Made by a program: the position numbers and the translations under genes | Shown here: piece after piece, positions 26,533 to 34,947 of the stretch | Position numbering within the stretch: position 1 is the first letter of the stretch | How the letters are laid out: the number at the start of each line of letters is the position of its first letter | Notes under the pieces: generated by a model | Seen by the model: the letters and a program-made list of their open reading frames with translations, nothing else | Database searches by the model: none | What the model was told of the DNA's origin: nothing | Assembly (NCBI RefSeq): GCF_005886105.2 | Contig: NZ_PNCO02000001.1 | Span: 1,795,001-1,859,000, forward strand | Origin: Pseudoalteromonas galatheae | GTDB taxonomy: Bacteria > Pseudomonadota > Gammaproteobacteria > Enterobacterales > Alteromonadaceae | Reading direction: 5' to 3' | DNA length: 64,000 nt

Positions 26533-27012
26533 TTACCTTTTGCGGATCTGATATGGCACGTTTCTACGTTTGACTATTGTTGATTTCACCACCGATGTGT
26601 GGGTATCACCCAGCGTGGAGACCTTATCCAAAATTTCGTCTAGCTTAGGCATACTCTCAAAACACAACCTCACATAAAAACAATCCTCTCCCGTCACTTT
26701 GTCACATTCAATCACTTCAGGAATGTTTTGGATCATCGCTTCGAGTTGTTTTAGTTTACCGGGATGCTGACGAATACGCACAATGGCAGCCAGCGGGTAA
26801 TCAAAGCTTTCTGGGTCTAATTCAATACTGTATTTACTAATTACCCCATACTCTTCCATACGTTTCATGCGCTCATTCACACTCGGTGAAGACATATTCA
26901 CAGCACGAGCCATTTCAGCAACAGACACTCGGCTGTTGTTTTCTAACAGCGCTATAAGCTTGCTATCTATCGCATCAAGCGACCATTTTTCGTTATTAAT
27001 TAATTTTCGCAT
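26533..27012 (-). CDS. Lrp/AsnC-family transcriptional regulator
   Basis: A 159-aa feast/famine regulator. The N-terminal helix-turn-helix reads LDAIDSKLIALLENNSRVSVAEMARAVNMSSPSVNERMKRME, and the C-terminal RAM/AsnC domain contains IRQHPGKLKQLEAMI and VTGEDCFYVRLCF, the region where amino acids bind. It is divergent from a DMT-family exporter gene, with a long inverted repeat between the two, so it probably controls that exporter in response to an amino acid. The effector is unknown. The family is certain. Confidence 0.93.
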   Translation of the reverse strand: MRKLINNEKWSLDAIDSKLIALLENNSRVSVAEMARAVNMSSPSVNERMKRMEEYGVISKYSIELDPESFDYPLAAIVRIRQHPGKLKQLEAMIQNIPEVIECDKVTGEDCFYVRLCFESMPKLDEILDKVSTLGDTHTSVVKSTIVKRRNVPYQIRKR

Positions 27013-27055
27013 TTTTGCCTTTCATTTTTAGGAAATTAGAAAAATTAGCCTTTTA

Positions 27056-27095
27056 TTGCATATTAGTAATACGGCAAACCCTAAGTAATATGCAA
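27056..27095. promoter_or_regulatory. inverted repeat between the Lrp-type regulator and exporter, candidate operator
   Basis: TTGCATATTA and TAATATGCAA are perfect 10-bp inverted repeats separated by 20 bases. The half-sites are about three helical turns apart, so a multimeric Lrp-type protein could contact both on one face. It ends 31 bases before the exporter ATG. The repeat is seen; the binding protein is inferred. Confidence 0.6.
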
Positions 27096-27126
27096 GTATA
27101 GAATTGAATATGACAAGGTGTGAACA

Positions 27127-28044
27127 ATGTTTGGCTCAGATAAAGAGAAAGGTTCAATAGAGATGATAATAGCTATGGTGCTATCTGGCACCATAGGATA
27201 CTTTGTCGTCAGTGCACAACAATCCTATTGGAATGTGGTATTTTTACGTTGTGTTATTGGCGCGTTGTGCCTTCTTGGATACGTGCTCGTAACAAAGCAA
27301 CTAACAAAAGAGGTGTTTAAAGGTCCCGTGTTTATGACCATCTTGCTCGGCGGTATTGCGCTGGTCGGAAACTGGGTGCTGTTATTCGCCTCGTTTGACT
27401 ATATTCCTTTTTCAATTTCAATCATCGCATATCATCTACAACCTTTGATGTTGGTATTATTAAGCGCGGTGCTTTATCGTCAGTACCCAAGTAAAGCAAT
27501 CCTTTTATGGTTGGCCATCGCCGTGGTGGGGTTATGGTTGGTTGTGGGGATCCCGTATCAAGAAATAGTCGCGGTGATTTTTGCACAAGAGAGCAATCAA
27601 GCCGTTTTTGGTCTGCTACTGGCACTCGGAGCTGCATTTCTATATACCATCACAACGCTGATGACAAAAAAGGTGAGTCAAGTGCCATCCGGTGTAGTTG
27701 CTGTGGTCCAAATCTTTTTTGGCGGTTTATTTTTGTTGCCTTGGGTCGACTTTGCACACTTCCCAGAGACTTCATCGAGCTGGGGCAATATCTTATTCTT
27801 AGGCGTCGTCAACACAGGGTTTATGTATGTGATCATGTATGATGCGTTTCAACGCTTAAGCACCACATTAATTGCTATTCTTTCTTTTATCTATCCGGTC
27901 GTGGCGCTGTTTGTAGATTTTATTGCATTCGAGCACACGATTTCGATGCTACAAACGCTTGGGATTGTTTTAATCTTAACGGCCGTCAGCGCTGTAAAGT
28001 TCGATTGGAAGTTAGGTAAGTTATTTAACCTGAGGTTTGGATAA
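27127..28044 (+). CDS. EamA-family (DMT) transporter
   Basis: A 305-aa inner-membrane protein with ten predicted helices arranged as two EamA repeats (about residues 12-140 and 155-295). The helix 3-4 segment LLFASFDYIPFSISIIAYHLQPLMLVLLS is characteristic of this drug/metabolite transporter branch. Divergent transcription from an Lrp-type regulator suggests export of an amino acid or related metabolite, as in other Lrp-linked EamA pairs. The substrate cannot be told from sequence. The family is certain. Confidence 0.92.
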   Translation: MFGSDKEKGSIEMIIAMVLSGTIGYFVVSAQQSYWNVVFLRCVIGALCLLGYVLVTKQLTKEVFKGPVFMTILLGGIALVGNWVLLFASFDYIPFSISIIAYHLQPLMLVLLSAVLYRQYPSKAILLWLAIAVVGLWLVVGIPYQEIVAVIFAQESNQAVFGLLLALGAAFLYTITTLMTKKVSQVPSGVVAVVQIFFGGLFLLPWVDFAHFPETSSSWGNILFLGVVNTGFMYVIMYDAFQRLSTTLIAILSFIYPVVALFVDFIAFEHTISMLQTLGIVLILTAVSAVKFDWKLGKLFNLRFG

Positions 28045-28383
28045 GGAGTGTTCCAACTCATTGTTGCTAAAGCACAACTTAGTTTTTCCTTGTCTAGCCA
28101 GAGAGTTTTAGGGAAAACACCGCTTCCGCGTCCTGCTCTCGCTAAGGTACCTACATCCTGTAGGCAAGGCGAATTTACGCACCAATAGCTGGCTATTGGA
28201 AGTGAATTCAACGCAGTTAGCGCTAAAACTGGCTGCTAGAAAGGCATTAATTATCCGCAGCTCAGGTTATTTAGCACGCCAAAGCAAAAAGTCAGTTAAT
28301 TTAGCTAATTTGAACTTCAAGGAAGCACCTGTGATAAAAGCAGAGTAAAGTGCAGGTACTTTGCTCTGCTGCTGTTGACTAGC
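28045..28383. other. intergenic region holding repeat copy R2
   Basis: These 339 bases separate the exporter gene from a convergent small secreted-protein gene. About half is the dispersed repeat described below. The remainder shows no gene or clear terminator. Confidence 0.6.
28094..28272 (+). repeat. dispersed intergenic repeat, copy R2 (long form)
   Basis: This is the fullest copy. Its left half, around CACCGCTTCCGCGTCCTGCT and GTAGGCAAGGCGAA, also occurs inverted in copy R4 near 62630-62835. Its right half matches R1 inverted. Its right end, TTAATTATCCGCAGCTCAGG, resembles R1, R3 and the right end of the IS982-family remnant. Confidence 0.8.
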
Positions 28384-28698
28384 TTACTGCTCTAGGTAAC
28401 AAATAACCGCTGCTTGCTTAGGGTTGCTTTGTGTATCTTCAATCAGATAGCTCGCTTTTTTACTGTTTTGGCATAAACACATGTCGTAATGACTGATCAT
28501 GTAAGCATTACCAACAGCATCCTCATCCGTTTTTTGGATGCTACAGGTAGGCTCTCTCCAAATTGGATCCCAGCCGCTTTGGCCAATAGCAACAATTTTA
28601 ATGTTTTGTTGAGTAACGAGTGCTTTCGCCTCTTCTACTTCTTGAGCAGATACAGACAATGCGGTGAATGCAACAAGTGCGGTGATTAGCTTTTTCAT
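28384..28698 (-). CDS. small secreted protein with four cysteines
   Basis: I do not recognise this 104-aa protein. It starts with a clear signal peptide (MKKLITALVAFTALSVSA), leaving a mature chain of about 85 aa. Four cysteines (EPTC, DMCLC, VIC) could form two disulfides in the periplasm. AAGGA seven bases upstream supports the ATG at 28698; another ATG at 28707 overlaps that site. It has no close neighbour on its strand and appears monocistronic. The signal peptide and Shine-Dalgarno sequence make it a likely real gene. The function is unknown. Confidence 0.7.
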   Translation of the reverse strand: MKKLITALVAFTALSVSAQEVEEAKALVTQQNIKIVAIGQSGWDPIWREPTCSIQKTDEDAVGNAYMISHYDMCLCQNSKKASYLIEDTQSNPKQAAVICYLEQ

Positions 28699-28870
28699 TT
28701 TATTCATCCTTAAGTATTAAGTGAAGCCGCAAAGCCTAACCTAAGGCCTTACGTTCGCCGCTATTCTATTCTGAAAAAGCTATAGGTCAAGAATATAATA
28801 ATTAAAGTTTCATTAACGATTAAATTTCATCCACTATAATTTCCATATATGAAACAATCAATTAGAATCA

Positions 28871-30175
28871 TCACAAGGTTGGCTCTTTGGTAACTTCAAT
28901 TTGTTTAATGGCCAAACCTTGAATTTCCATTACTTTAAACTTAAAACCGTCAACTTCTAACGACTCGCCTTCAGCAGGAAAATGCTTTAATCTGTGGATC
29001 ACAAAGCCAGCTAAAGTTTCTATGGCTTCAATCGGTTCAAACTCGTACTCAACCACCGAAGTTTGAAAGTCCTTAATCGACATATCGCCCTGCACTAACC
29101 ATCGGGTGTTATCCTTTTGCCGAAATTGGGCCTCTATTGCCTGGTCGTCTTTCAGTGCAATTAAATTCAAGATGCTGGATAACGTTACCATCCCAACCAC
29201 AGTCGAAAACTCATTGATCACCACCGCGCAATTGCTTTCATGACTCTTAAGTCCATCCAACGCATCGGAGAGGCTTAGGGTATCAAGCAAAATTACCGGC
29301 TTATGGAATTCTTGATGTTGACCATCCAGCAACGGCTTTTTAGCCAAAATATTGCTAAGCAGCTGCTTGGCTTCAGGCGCAGCGATCACTTTGTCTAGTG
29401 AGCCATCACACAGTAAATATTGTTGAAAACTATGCACTTGAATTAACGCACTCAGGTTTTCTTCTGATTCTTGAACGTCTAACCATACGATTGCATCGCG
29501 GTTGATCATCGCTTGGGTAATATTAGTCTGGTTAAGATCAAGCACATTGCCAATGATATTGTATTCGTGCTCGCATAGTTCACCCTGCTCAGCACTTTGA
29601 TCAACCACCGCATAAATATCATCACGCGTTACCTGTTCATCACGTTCATTTGGTAAATTGAATAGCTTTATTATCCAATCGGCAAACACGTTAAAAAGCC
29701 AGATAATCGGTTTAAAAACCCAAACACTGGCAAGCATAAGATGAATAAATCGCATCGCGATGGTTTCAGGGATGACCATGGCTATTCGTTTTGGCAATAA
29801 ATCAGCAAACAATACAAATAACGATGTGATCAGTAAAAATGACACCACTGTGGATATTTGCAATAATATCGAGGCATAAGCTGTAACTTCTGCATCCATA
29901 AAGCTTGCAATCCAATTTAGTAGTTGCAAAATATAGGGGGTAAAAACCGACTCACCTATCATACCCGCTACAATAGCCAAGGCATTGAGTACCACCTGCA
30001 CTGCCGCAAAAAATTGATGCGCATTGGCCTGCAAGTACAATACTTTCTTGGCTCTTATGTCACCAAGATCAAATAAGGTTTGTAATTTAACTTTGCGTGC
30101 CGCTGCCAATGATATTTCACACAGCGCGAAAACTGCACTCAAGCTAATGAGTAACAACACCCAAAAAAAGTCCAC
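28871..30175 (-). CDS. paeA: CNNM/CorC-type membrane protein, PaeA (YtfL) family
   Basis: A 434-aa inner-membrane protein with a DUF21/CNNM domain (four helices, about residues 1-190, with ALCEISLAAARKVKL and FADLLPKRIAM), a CBS pair (about 205-340) and a C-terminal CorC_HlyC domain. It resembles E. coli YtfL closely, including RDDIYAVVDQSAEQGEL. YtfL is now called PaeA and is credited with cadaverine and putrescine export under stress. The gene starts with GTG and has no close operon partner. The family is certain; the polyamine role is transferred from E. coli. Confidence 0.87.
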   Translation of the reverse strand: MDFFWVLLLISLSAVFALCEISLAAARKVKLQTLFDLGDIRAKKVLYLQANAHQFFAAVQVVLNALAIVAGMIGESVFTPYILQLLNWIASFMDAEVTAYASILLQISTVVSFLLITSLFVLFADLLPKRIAMVIPETIAMRFIHLMLASVWVFKPIIWLFNVFADWIIKLFNLPNERDEQVTRDDIYAVVDQSAEQGELCEHEYNIIGNVLDLNQTNITQAMINRDAIVWLDVQESEENLSALIQVHSFQQYLLCDGSLDKVIAAPEAKQLLSNILAKKPLLDGQHQEFHKPVILLDTLSLSDALDGLKSHESNCAVVINEFSTVVGMVTLSSILNLIALKDDQAIEAQFRQKDNTRWLVQGDMSIKDFQTSVVEYEFEPIEAIETLAGFVIHRLKHFPAEGESLEVDGFKFKVMEIQGLAIKQIEVTKEPTL

Positions 30176-30337
30176 AAATACACCTAAAAAAGAAAGCGAG
30201 AATTCGACGCGATGTATACGCCTATTTTATGACTTTAGCAATGTTATTCGCTTTATAATTTTGAATTTTTATTGTTTGCTACTACTTGATTGATGGTAAG
30301 GTAAGGCAATCATAAAAAAGTACGTCAAGGAAGAAAA

Positions 30338-30949
30338 ATGACAAAACGCATAAACATACTCAAATTAGCACTCGTCTCAGCTATATTGATATTCTTTTCA
30401 GGTGGTTGTTCAACCTACCATGAAGTTACTAAAACTAGCCACTATACAGATAAGATTTCAACCTTTCTAAAAACGGAAGATGGCAAACACATTATCTTTG
30501 TAGGCAGAGATCATCACTATATACTGCGCACAGATCCCACATTGGCCAAATTACTTGGTGGTCCGTTTCAGGCATACATCTCTCTTGAAAAAAGTAACTT
30601 TCACATTAGCTCATTGCGAGGCGTGGAGGGCACTGTTGATATAAAATTAAGTCCAAGAGCACCAAGCGAAATAAGAGCTAAATCGAAAATTTATGGTTTT
30701 AAATCTGGCCGTGTTTCTGTAAAGCTGGTTGGTGACAGGTATGACAATGGCGAACTCGACTTTACGCACTTCGAAAAATTTAGTTATCCGCTCGCAATTA
30801 ATTTTGATGTTGAAAAGAGTTTTTCTGAGAAAGCCTCCAAAGCGTTAACCACACCTCTTAAAGCCGCAGCAGAAGGTGTCTACATCTTACTCGCAGTTCC
30901 TGTCATCGCAATCATATGTCTCGGTGAAGAAAGGTGCTTCAAGCACTAG
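30338..30949 (+). CDS. hypothetical lipoprotein
   Basis: A 203-aa protein I do not recognise. A lipoprotein signal (ALVSAILIFFSGGC) places the lipidated Cys near residue 24, and a hydrophobic segment near the C terminus (GVYILLAVPVIAIICLG) could span or sit in a membrane. AAGGAAG lies before the ATG. It stands alone between paeA (divergent) and a convergent hydrolase gene. The lipobox and Shine-Dalgarno sequence support a real gene. Nothing indicates its role. Confidence 0.75.
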   Translation: MTKRINILKLALVSAILIFFSGGCSTYHEVTKTSHYTDKISTFLKTEDGKHIIFVGRDHHYILRTDPTLAKLLGGPFQAYISLEKSNFHISSLRGVEGTVDIKLSPRAPSEIRAKSKIYGFKSGRVSVKLVGDRYDNGELDFTHFEKFSYPLAINFDVEKSFSEKASKALTTPLKAAAEGVYILLAVPVIAIICLGEERCFKH

Positions 30950-30995
30950 ATGATAAAGAAGTAGTGCAACTCAATGTTGCACTACTCTGCTTATA

Positions 30996-33242
30996 TCAAC
31001 GAACAATAGGTACATTTATAAAGCTGTTTATATACCATTTCACCTCTAATGGTGTTTTAGCGTCACTAATATTTTCATCACTCACATCCTTTCCTGTCCC
31101 ATAGTTAATTTGTGCATAAGGGTTTTTATTCACGTTTAACGTGACCATTAACCGACTGCCCTTGCGCAACTTTTTACTTATAAACCGAGTTCTGTTAAAC
31201 GCAATAGACTCAACTTTCCCAGGAGTTAGCAAGACTCTGTTGGTAATATCTTTCGCAAAACTAGCCCTACCAAGATAATAGGATAGATGAAATAGCTGAC
31301 CATCAGGCATCACCTCATAGAGCACAACGCCAACATCCATATCCCTTTTATTGATACTTGCTTTAATTTCGCCACTAAAATTACCAGAGACCTCCACACT
31401 TTCTTCGAATGGTTTACTAATAAAAGTATATCCACTCGCAATATCAGGCTTTTTACCGATAATTGGATAAGGATAGTAATCATTATTGGTTGTCGTTCTA
31501 TCTGCAAAGTTTACTTCTTGAGTTAAGAATACTTTATCATCTGGTTTTTCCGAGACCAGTTCATATTTATCGTTAACTTTCTGATTACTAAGATATAAAG
31601 TTAAAGTTTCCGTGCTTAGAGCCGAGAGAGATGGTGCATGTTTCCACTTATTGGCGCCCATAACTTGATAATTTATTTTATCTTTAACTAAGTCAGGTTT
31701 GTCAGCGCCATAAAAAACATGATCCATCCACTGATAGGTCACTTCAGCAGTATCAAATTGTGCCACAGGATCTATTTTGTATCCCCGTAGTGACTCAGAT
31801 TTTTTTGATGCCTGAGCACCAAAGTGATCATAAGGACCAATTAACAAATAGTGCTCTGCATTAGGTTTATACTTATAGTGATCTCTAAGGAAGTTGATAG
31901 CTGATTTTTGCCCATCATCATAATATCCTGTGATAGTTAAAACAGGTATGTTGATCTTAGAAAACTCGTCTTTGTAAGGTAGCATGTTGCGCCAATATTC
32001 ATCATAACTTGGATGCATCAACCATTTTTGATACCACTTATTTGGCAAACCATCGATGCTATCTACTTGGCGATATGCTTTGCCACTTTTAAACCACTTA
32101 TCGTTGAGAGATCCCCAACGCTCACGATCAGCATAAATCTCTTTATCTAGTGTTTTGTTATTTGTTGTGTAAAAAGCCCAAGCGTAATTAACCAGCAAAA
32201 ATATGTTGTTTTCAACAGGTAAGCCATTCCCCGGATTGTTAGCCACATAAGGGACAATGGTTTTTAATGCAGGGTGGGTATATTTGGCAGCGGCCCATTG
32301 AGTGAAGCCATCATAACTGCCGCCAAACATACCTACTCGTCCATCAACCCAAGTCTGCTTACTCAACCAATCGATAACGGTGTTAGCATCTTGTCCGTCG
32401 TATTCATAAGGTACAGGAGTTTGTGGACTGTAGGCTTTACCTCTGGTGTAAGCAACCATGCCAACGTATCCATGCGCTGCTGACGCTCTCGCTCTACCAA
32501 GGTCTTTATTTTTATTTACGTAAATAGTGAAGTTCAGCAAAGCTGGCAATGCTTTTTTAGCCGTTTTAGAGCGAACTAAGATTGCGGAAATATGCGCCCC
32601 GTCAGGTGTCTTTATTAAAACCTTGTCGTCAATAATATAGCGTTTGCTATCATCTTCAGAAATTAAGCTAGAGATGATAGGTTGCCAAAGTTCAGCGCCT
32701 TTGGATTCTTGATAGTGCTTGATCAAGATGATCGCATCCGAGAGTGAAATGCTGCTCTGCCCTGCGTGTGTATTTAATACACTTCTTAGCGCTTCATGTG
32801 GTGTAAACCTGTCATTATGAAAATAATTGATAACTTTACTAGCGTCGACATTGTCTAGTGCAGCAAAAATATCTCTAAATGAAGCAGAAAAGGCCTGCTC
32901 CTCGGTAAGGTTAGATTGATGACTAAGGAGCTTTGCCTGTGCAACAATCCTAAGAGGAAGTTCTTCTATTTGACTATCATCGATATTTTTCTTTTTAATC
33001 TGCTTAAGTATGCTACTTGCGTCTTCGTATTGCTGTGCAGCTAACTGCAAATTGAGTAAAGTATTTAAATTGACTTTCGGTGTAGACGCAACATATGCAG
33101 CTAAGCTCGATTTCGCGAGTTCTGTTATTGCAACTCGTTGGATCTCTCCTTCATCTCTTATCTCGCTGGGTAATACAAGATTTTTTGAGTAGGCCGATAC
33201 ACTCAGCAACATACTCAGCAAAACGCTAATAATCACTCTCAA
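30996..33242 (-). CDS. secreted CocE/NonD-family serine hydrolase (X-Pro dipeptidyl-peptidase-like)
   Basis: A 748-aa exported hydrolase. The signal peptide (SVLLSMLLSVSAYS) is followed by about 170 helical residues of unknown role. An alpha/beta-hydrolase domain has the nucleophile in GMFGGSYDGFTQWAA, Asp in ITGYYDDG and His in GPYDHFGA. A C-terminal jelly-roll (PepX_C) domain, about residues 540-745, completes it. Family members cleave X-Pro dipeptides, esters or acylated antibiotics. The start here is TTG with AAGGA about nine bases upstream; a GTG two codons on is also possible. Peptide hydrolysis is plausible given the surrounding genes but unproven. Confidence 0.88.
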   Translation of the reverse strand: MRVIISVLLSMLLSVSAYSKNLVLPSEIRDEGEIQRVAITELAKSSLAAYVASTPKVNLNTLLNLQLAAQQYEDASSILKQIKKKNIDDSQIEELPLRIVAQAKLLSHQSNLTEEQAFSASFRDIFAALDNVDASKVINYFHNDRFTPHEALRSVLNTHAGQSSISLSDAIILIKHYQESKGAELWQPIISSLISEDDSKRYIIDDKVLIKTPDGAHISAILVRSKTAKKALPALLNFTIYVNKNKDLGRARASAAHGYVGMVAYTRGKAYSPQTPVPYEYDGQDANTVIDWLSKQTWVDGRVGMFGGSYDGFTQWAAAKYTHPALKTIVPYVANNPGNGLPVENNIFLLVNYAWAFYTTNNKTLDKEIYADRERWGSLNDKWFKSGKAYRQVDSIDGLPNKWYQKWLMHPSYDEYWRNMLPYKDEFSKINIPVLTITGYYDDGQKSAINFLRDHYKYKPNAEHYLLIGPYDHFGAQASKKSESLRGYKIDPVAQFDTAEVTYQWMDHVFYGADKPDLVKDKINYQVMGANKWKHAPSLSALSTETLTLYLSNQKVNDKYELVSEKPDDKVFLTQEVNFADRTTTNNDYYPYPIIGKKPDIASGYTFISKPFEESVEVSGNFSGEIKASINKRDMDVGVVLYEVMPDGQLFHLSYYLGRASFAKDITNRVLLTPGKVESIAFNRTRFISKKLRKGSRLMVTLNVNKNPYAQINYGTGKDVSDENISDAKTPLEVKWYINSFINVPIVR

Positions 33243-34318
33243 AACTTCACTTTCCTTTTATTTGTTAATTTTATTACCAGTTTTCTGTTGGCCCAGCTCT
33301 AGATTAAACTGGCCCTCTTAATATGTTGAAGGCCAACTGGACCATCGAAGTATTTTTCATTTTTGTCTTCAAATCCACCTGTTAGGTAACGAGCAATTAC
33401 TGAAGGGCTTCTACTAGGGCCTGTTGACCTTTGCTGTTTGATTTTTGTTCTCCTGAGTGTGTTTTGATCGCGACGCTCGACTTGCCGCCTAGTAATCTAA
33501 GCAAAAGTTGAGCAACAATGAACAAAGCGCACTCATGGGAACCCAAAGGGCAGCGCTTGATTGGCATTTCTACTGTGTTGCCCCACAAGGATGTGGGGTA
33601 AGGTGACTTTGCAGGAGCACAAAGTCTTTATCGCCTAACTTACATAGAATAACTATGCTACGTAGGCTCTGACTTGTATGAATACTAATCAAACTGCTGC
33701 AAAAACAAACTTGAAAGATCAACAAGCCCTAGTTACGGTTAAATACATTGACTCAAATCTAGGAAAACCAGCCCACTGTAAACGGGACTAATGTGCTTAC
33801 AGCTAATATCCTCCAGACCTTGTCAATGCCTATCTATTACAAATGTCCTTAAGTTCAAACCGTTTTTTGGACAAACCGGATATGTGTTCAAGTATGCAAT
33901 ATCAAATTTAAAATAACCGATAATGTCATTAGCCGGCTCCATGAGATGCAAATGGATTGACGCTCTTTGCTCTTCTAATAAATGACTCAACGGTACCGGC
34001 ATTCTGCAAGACGCATTCACTTCACTGTTTCTTCACAAATTGCAGTGAATAGCACCAAGGTCATCACGACTAAATCCTTCGTCGTGTATGAAAGTTATAC
34101 CATAGCATAACATTCCTCTCCGTTCCCAATAAAGCAACGGATGATTTAACAGCAATCACAAGCAAATTAAACGTAGGATATGTACAGCGCGTGGAAATTC
34201 CCCTTGCATATTTTGACTATAAGCGTTGACGAACACCAATTAAATATCTATAAAAATCAAAATATTAATTATTACGACATCAACAGTGACTAAAGTTGGA
34301 GGGCAGAAGCCAACGCAT
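33243..34318. other. gene-poor region with MITE candidate
   Basis: About 1.08 kb without a gene I can support. It contains the 319-bp inverted-repeat element at 33414-33732. The rest (33733-34318) has only short frames without a convincing start or composition and looks like decayed or regulatory sequence. Confidence 0.6.
33414..33732. mobile_element. MITE-like element with 19-bp terminal inverted repeats
   Basis: The ends CTAGGGCCTGTTGACCTTT and AAAGATCAACAAGCCCTAG are inverted copies with two mismatches, 319 bases from end to end. It is too short for a transposase. A 63-codon frame inside (minus strand) shows no known domain. The palindromic CTAG at each tip could be part of the ends or a duplicated target. 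It is probably a non-autonomous element moved by a transposase encoded elsewhere. Confidence 0.65.
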
Positions 34319-34609
34319 TTAGTTTTTTGATTGGTGTTTTTCGATACTCCGAGCAATTGCTGCGGCTCGGCGTTTGCACATCGCTTTCTCTTCGCCGTAC
34401 AAATCAGCACACCGAGCTGTACTTTGGACTCCCTTAATACGTTTAATAATCTCAGCATCATATTCGGCCCCATTTGCAATAAGTGAAGGACTTTTTACTG
34501 TTCCTGACGCAGGAGTAAAAAGCGCTAAACTCATGCCGAGTAAAGTACAGCCGTTTAATAAAGCAGAACCCAACAATATCAAGCAAACAAGCACGTTTCT
34601 GTATTTCAT
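34319..34609 (-). CDS. small lipoprotein of unknown function
   Basis: A 96-aa protein I do not recognise. MKYRNVLVCLILLGSALLNGC is a typical lipoprotein signal with Cys near residue 21. The mature part is short and charged, with a pair of Cys residues (ARCADLYGEEKAMCKRR) that could form a disulfide, and a basic C terminus. AAAGGA sits about five bases before the ATG at 34609; the longer frame to 34645 is less likely. It stands in a gene-poor stretch. Real gene likely, function unknown. Confidence 0.65.
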   Translation of the reverse strand: MKYRNVLVCLILLGSALLNGCTLLGMSLALFTPASGTVKSPSLIANGAEYDAEIIKRIKGVQSTARCADLYGEEKAMCKRRAAAIARSIEKHQSKN

Positions 34610-34943
34610 AAAATCCTTTGAATTTAGGTCGACTAATATGTACATATTAGGCTGAGCCTAAAGTACTTCACAATTAAACGAAAGTAAAAATGTGTACTTT
34701 CATAAGCGAAGTAAATTAACAAATTCAATAATTTTTACTAACTAGCTTGAACTCAGGGTAAGATATGAGTTAATCAACTAAAATACCTACGCTCAACAGA
34801 TGTAATATCACGCTAGCCAAAAGTTATTTTTTAATACCAGACAAATTTGTGCGTCAATAGCTGGCCTATTGCAAACAAATTTGACGCAGTAGTAAGGGAT
34901 AAAAGCTACAAGAAAACAAGTTATTATCCCGAGTTCACGGTAT
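34610..34943. other. intergenic region holding repeat copy R3
   Basis: These 334 bases lie between the small lipoprotein gene and the end of the S9 peptidase gene. The rightmost third is a diverged copy of the dispersed repeat. No gene is visible. Confidence 0.6.
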
Positions 34944-34947
34944 TTAA
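34834..34947 (+). repeat. dispersed intergenic repeat, copy R3 (diverged)
   Basis: It shares layout with R1 and R2 rather than long identity: GCGTCAATAGCTGGCCTATTG, then TTGACGCAGTAGTAA, then the end block TTATTATCCCGAGTTCACGG. The last few bases run into the stop codon region of the S9 peptidase gene. Confidence 0.6.

Noticed and set aside
33397..33588. 63-codon frame on the minus strand inside the MITE candidate
   Set aside because: It runs through the element's terminal repeat, has no recognisable domain and is probably a chance frame.
33823..34020. 65-codon minus-strand frame in the gene-poor region
   Set aside because: No convincing ribosome-binding site, no motif, and surrounding sequence looks decayed.
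34374..34655. 93-codon plus-strand frame opposite the small lipoprotein gene
   Set aside because: It lies antisense to a frame with a lipobox and good Shine-Dalgarno sequence, which is the better gene.
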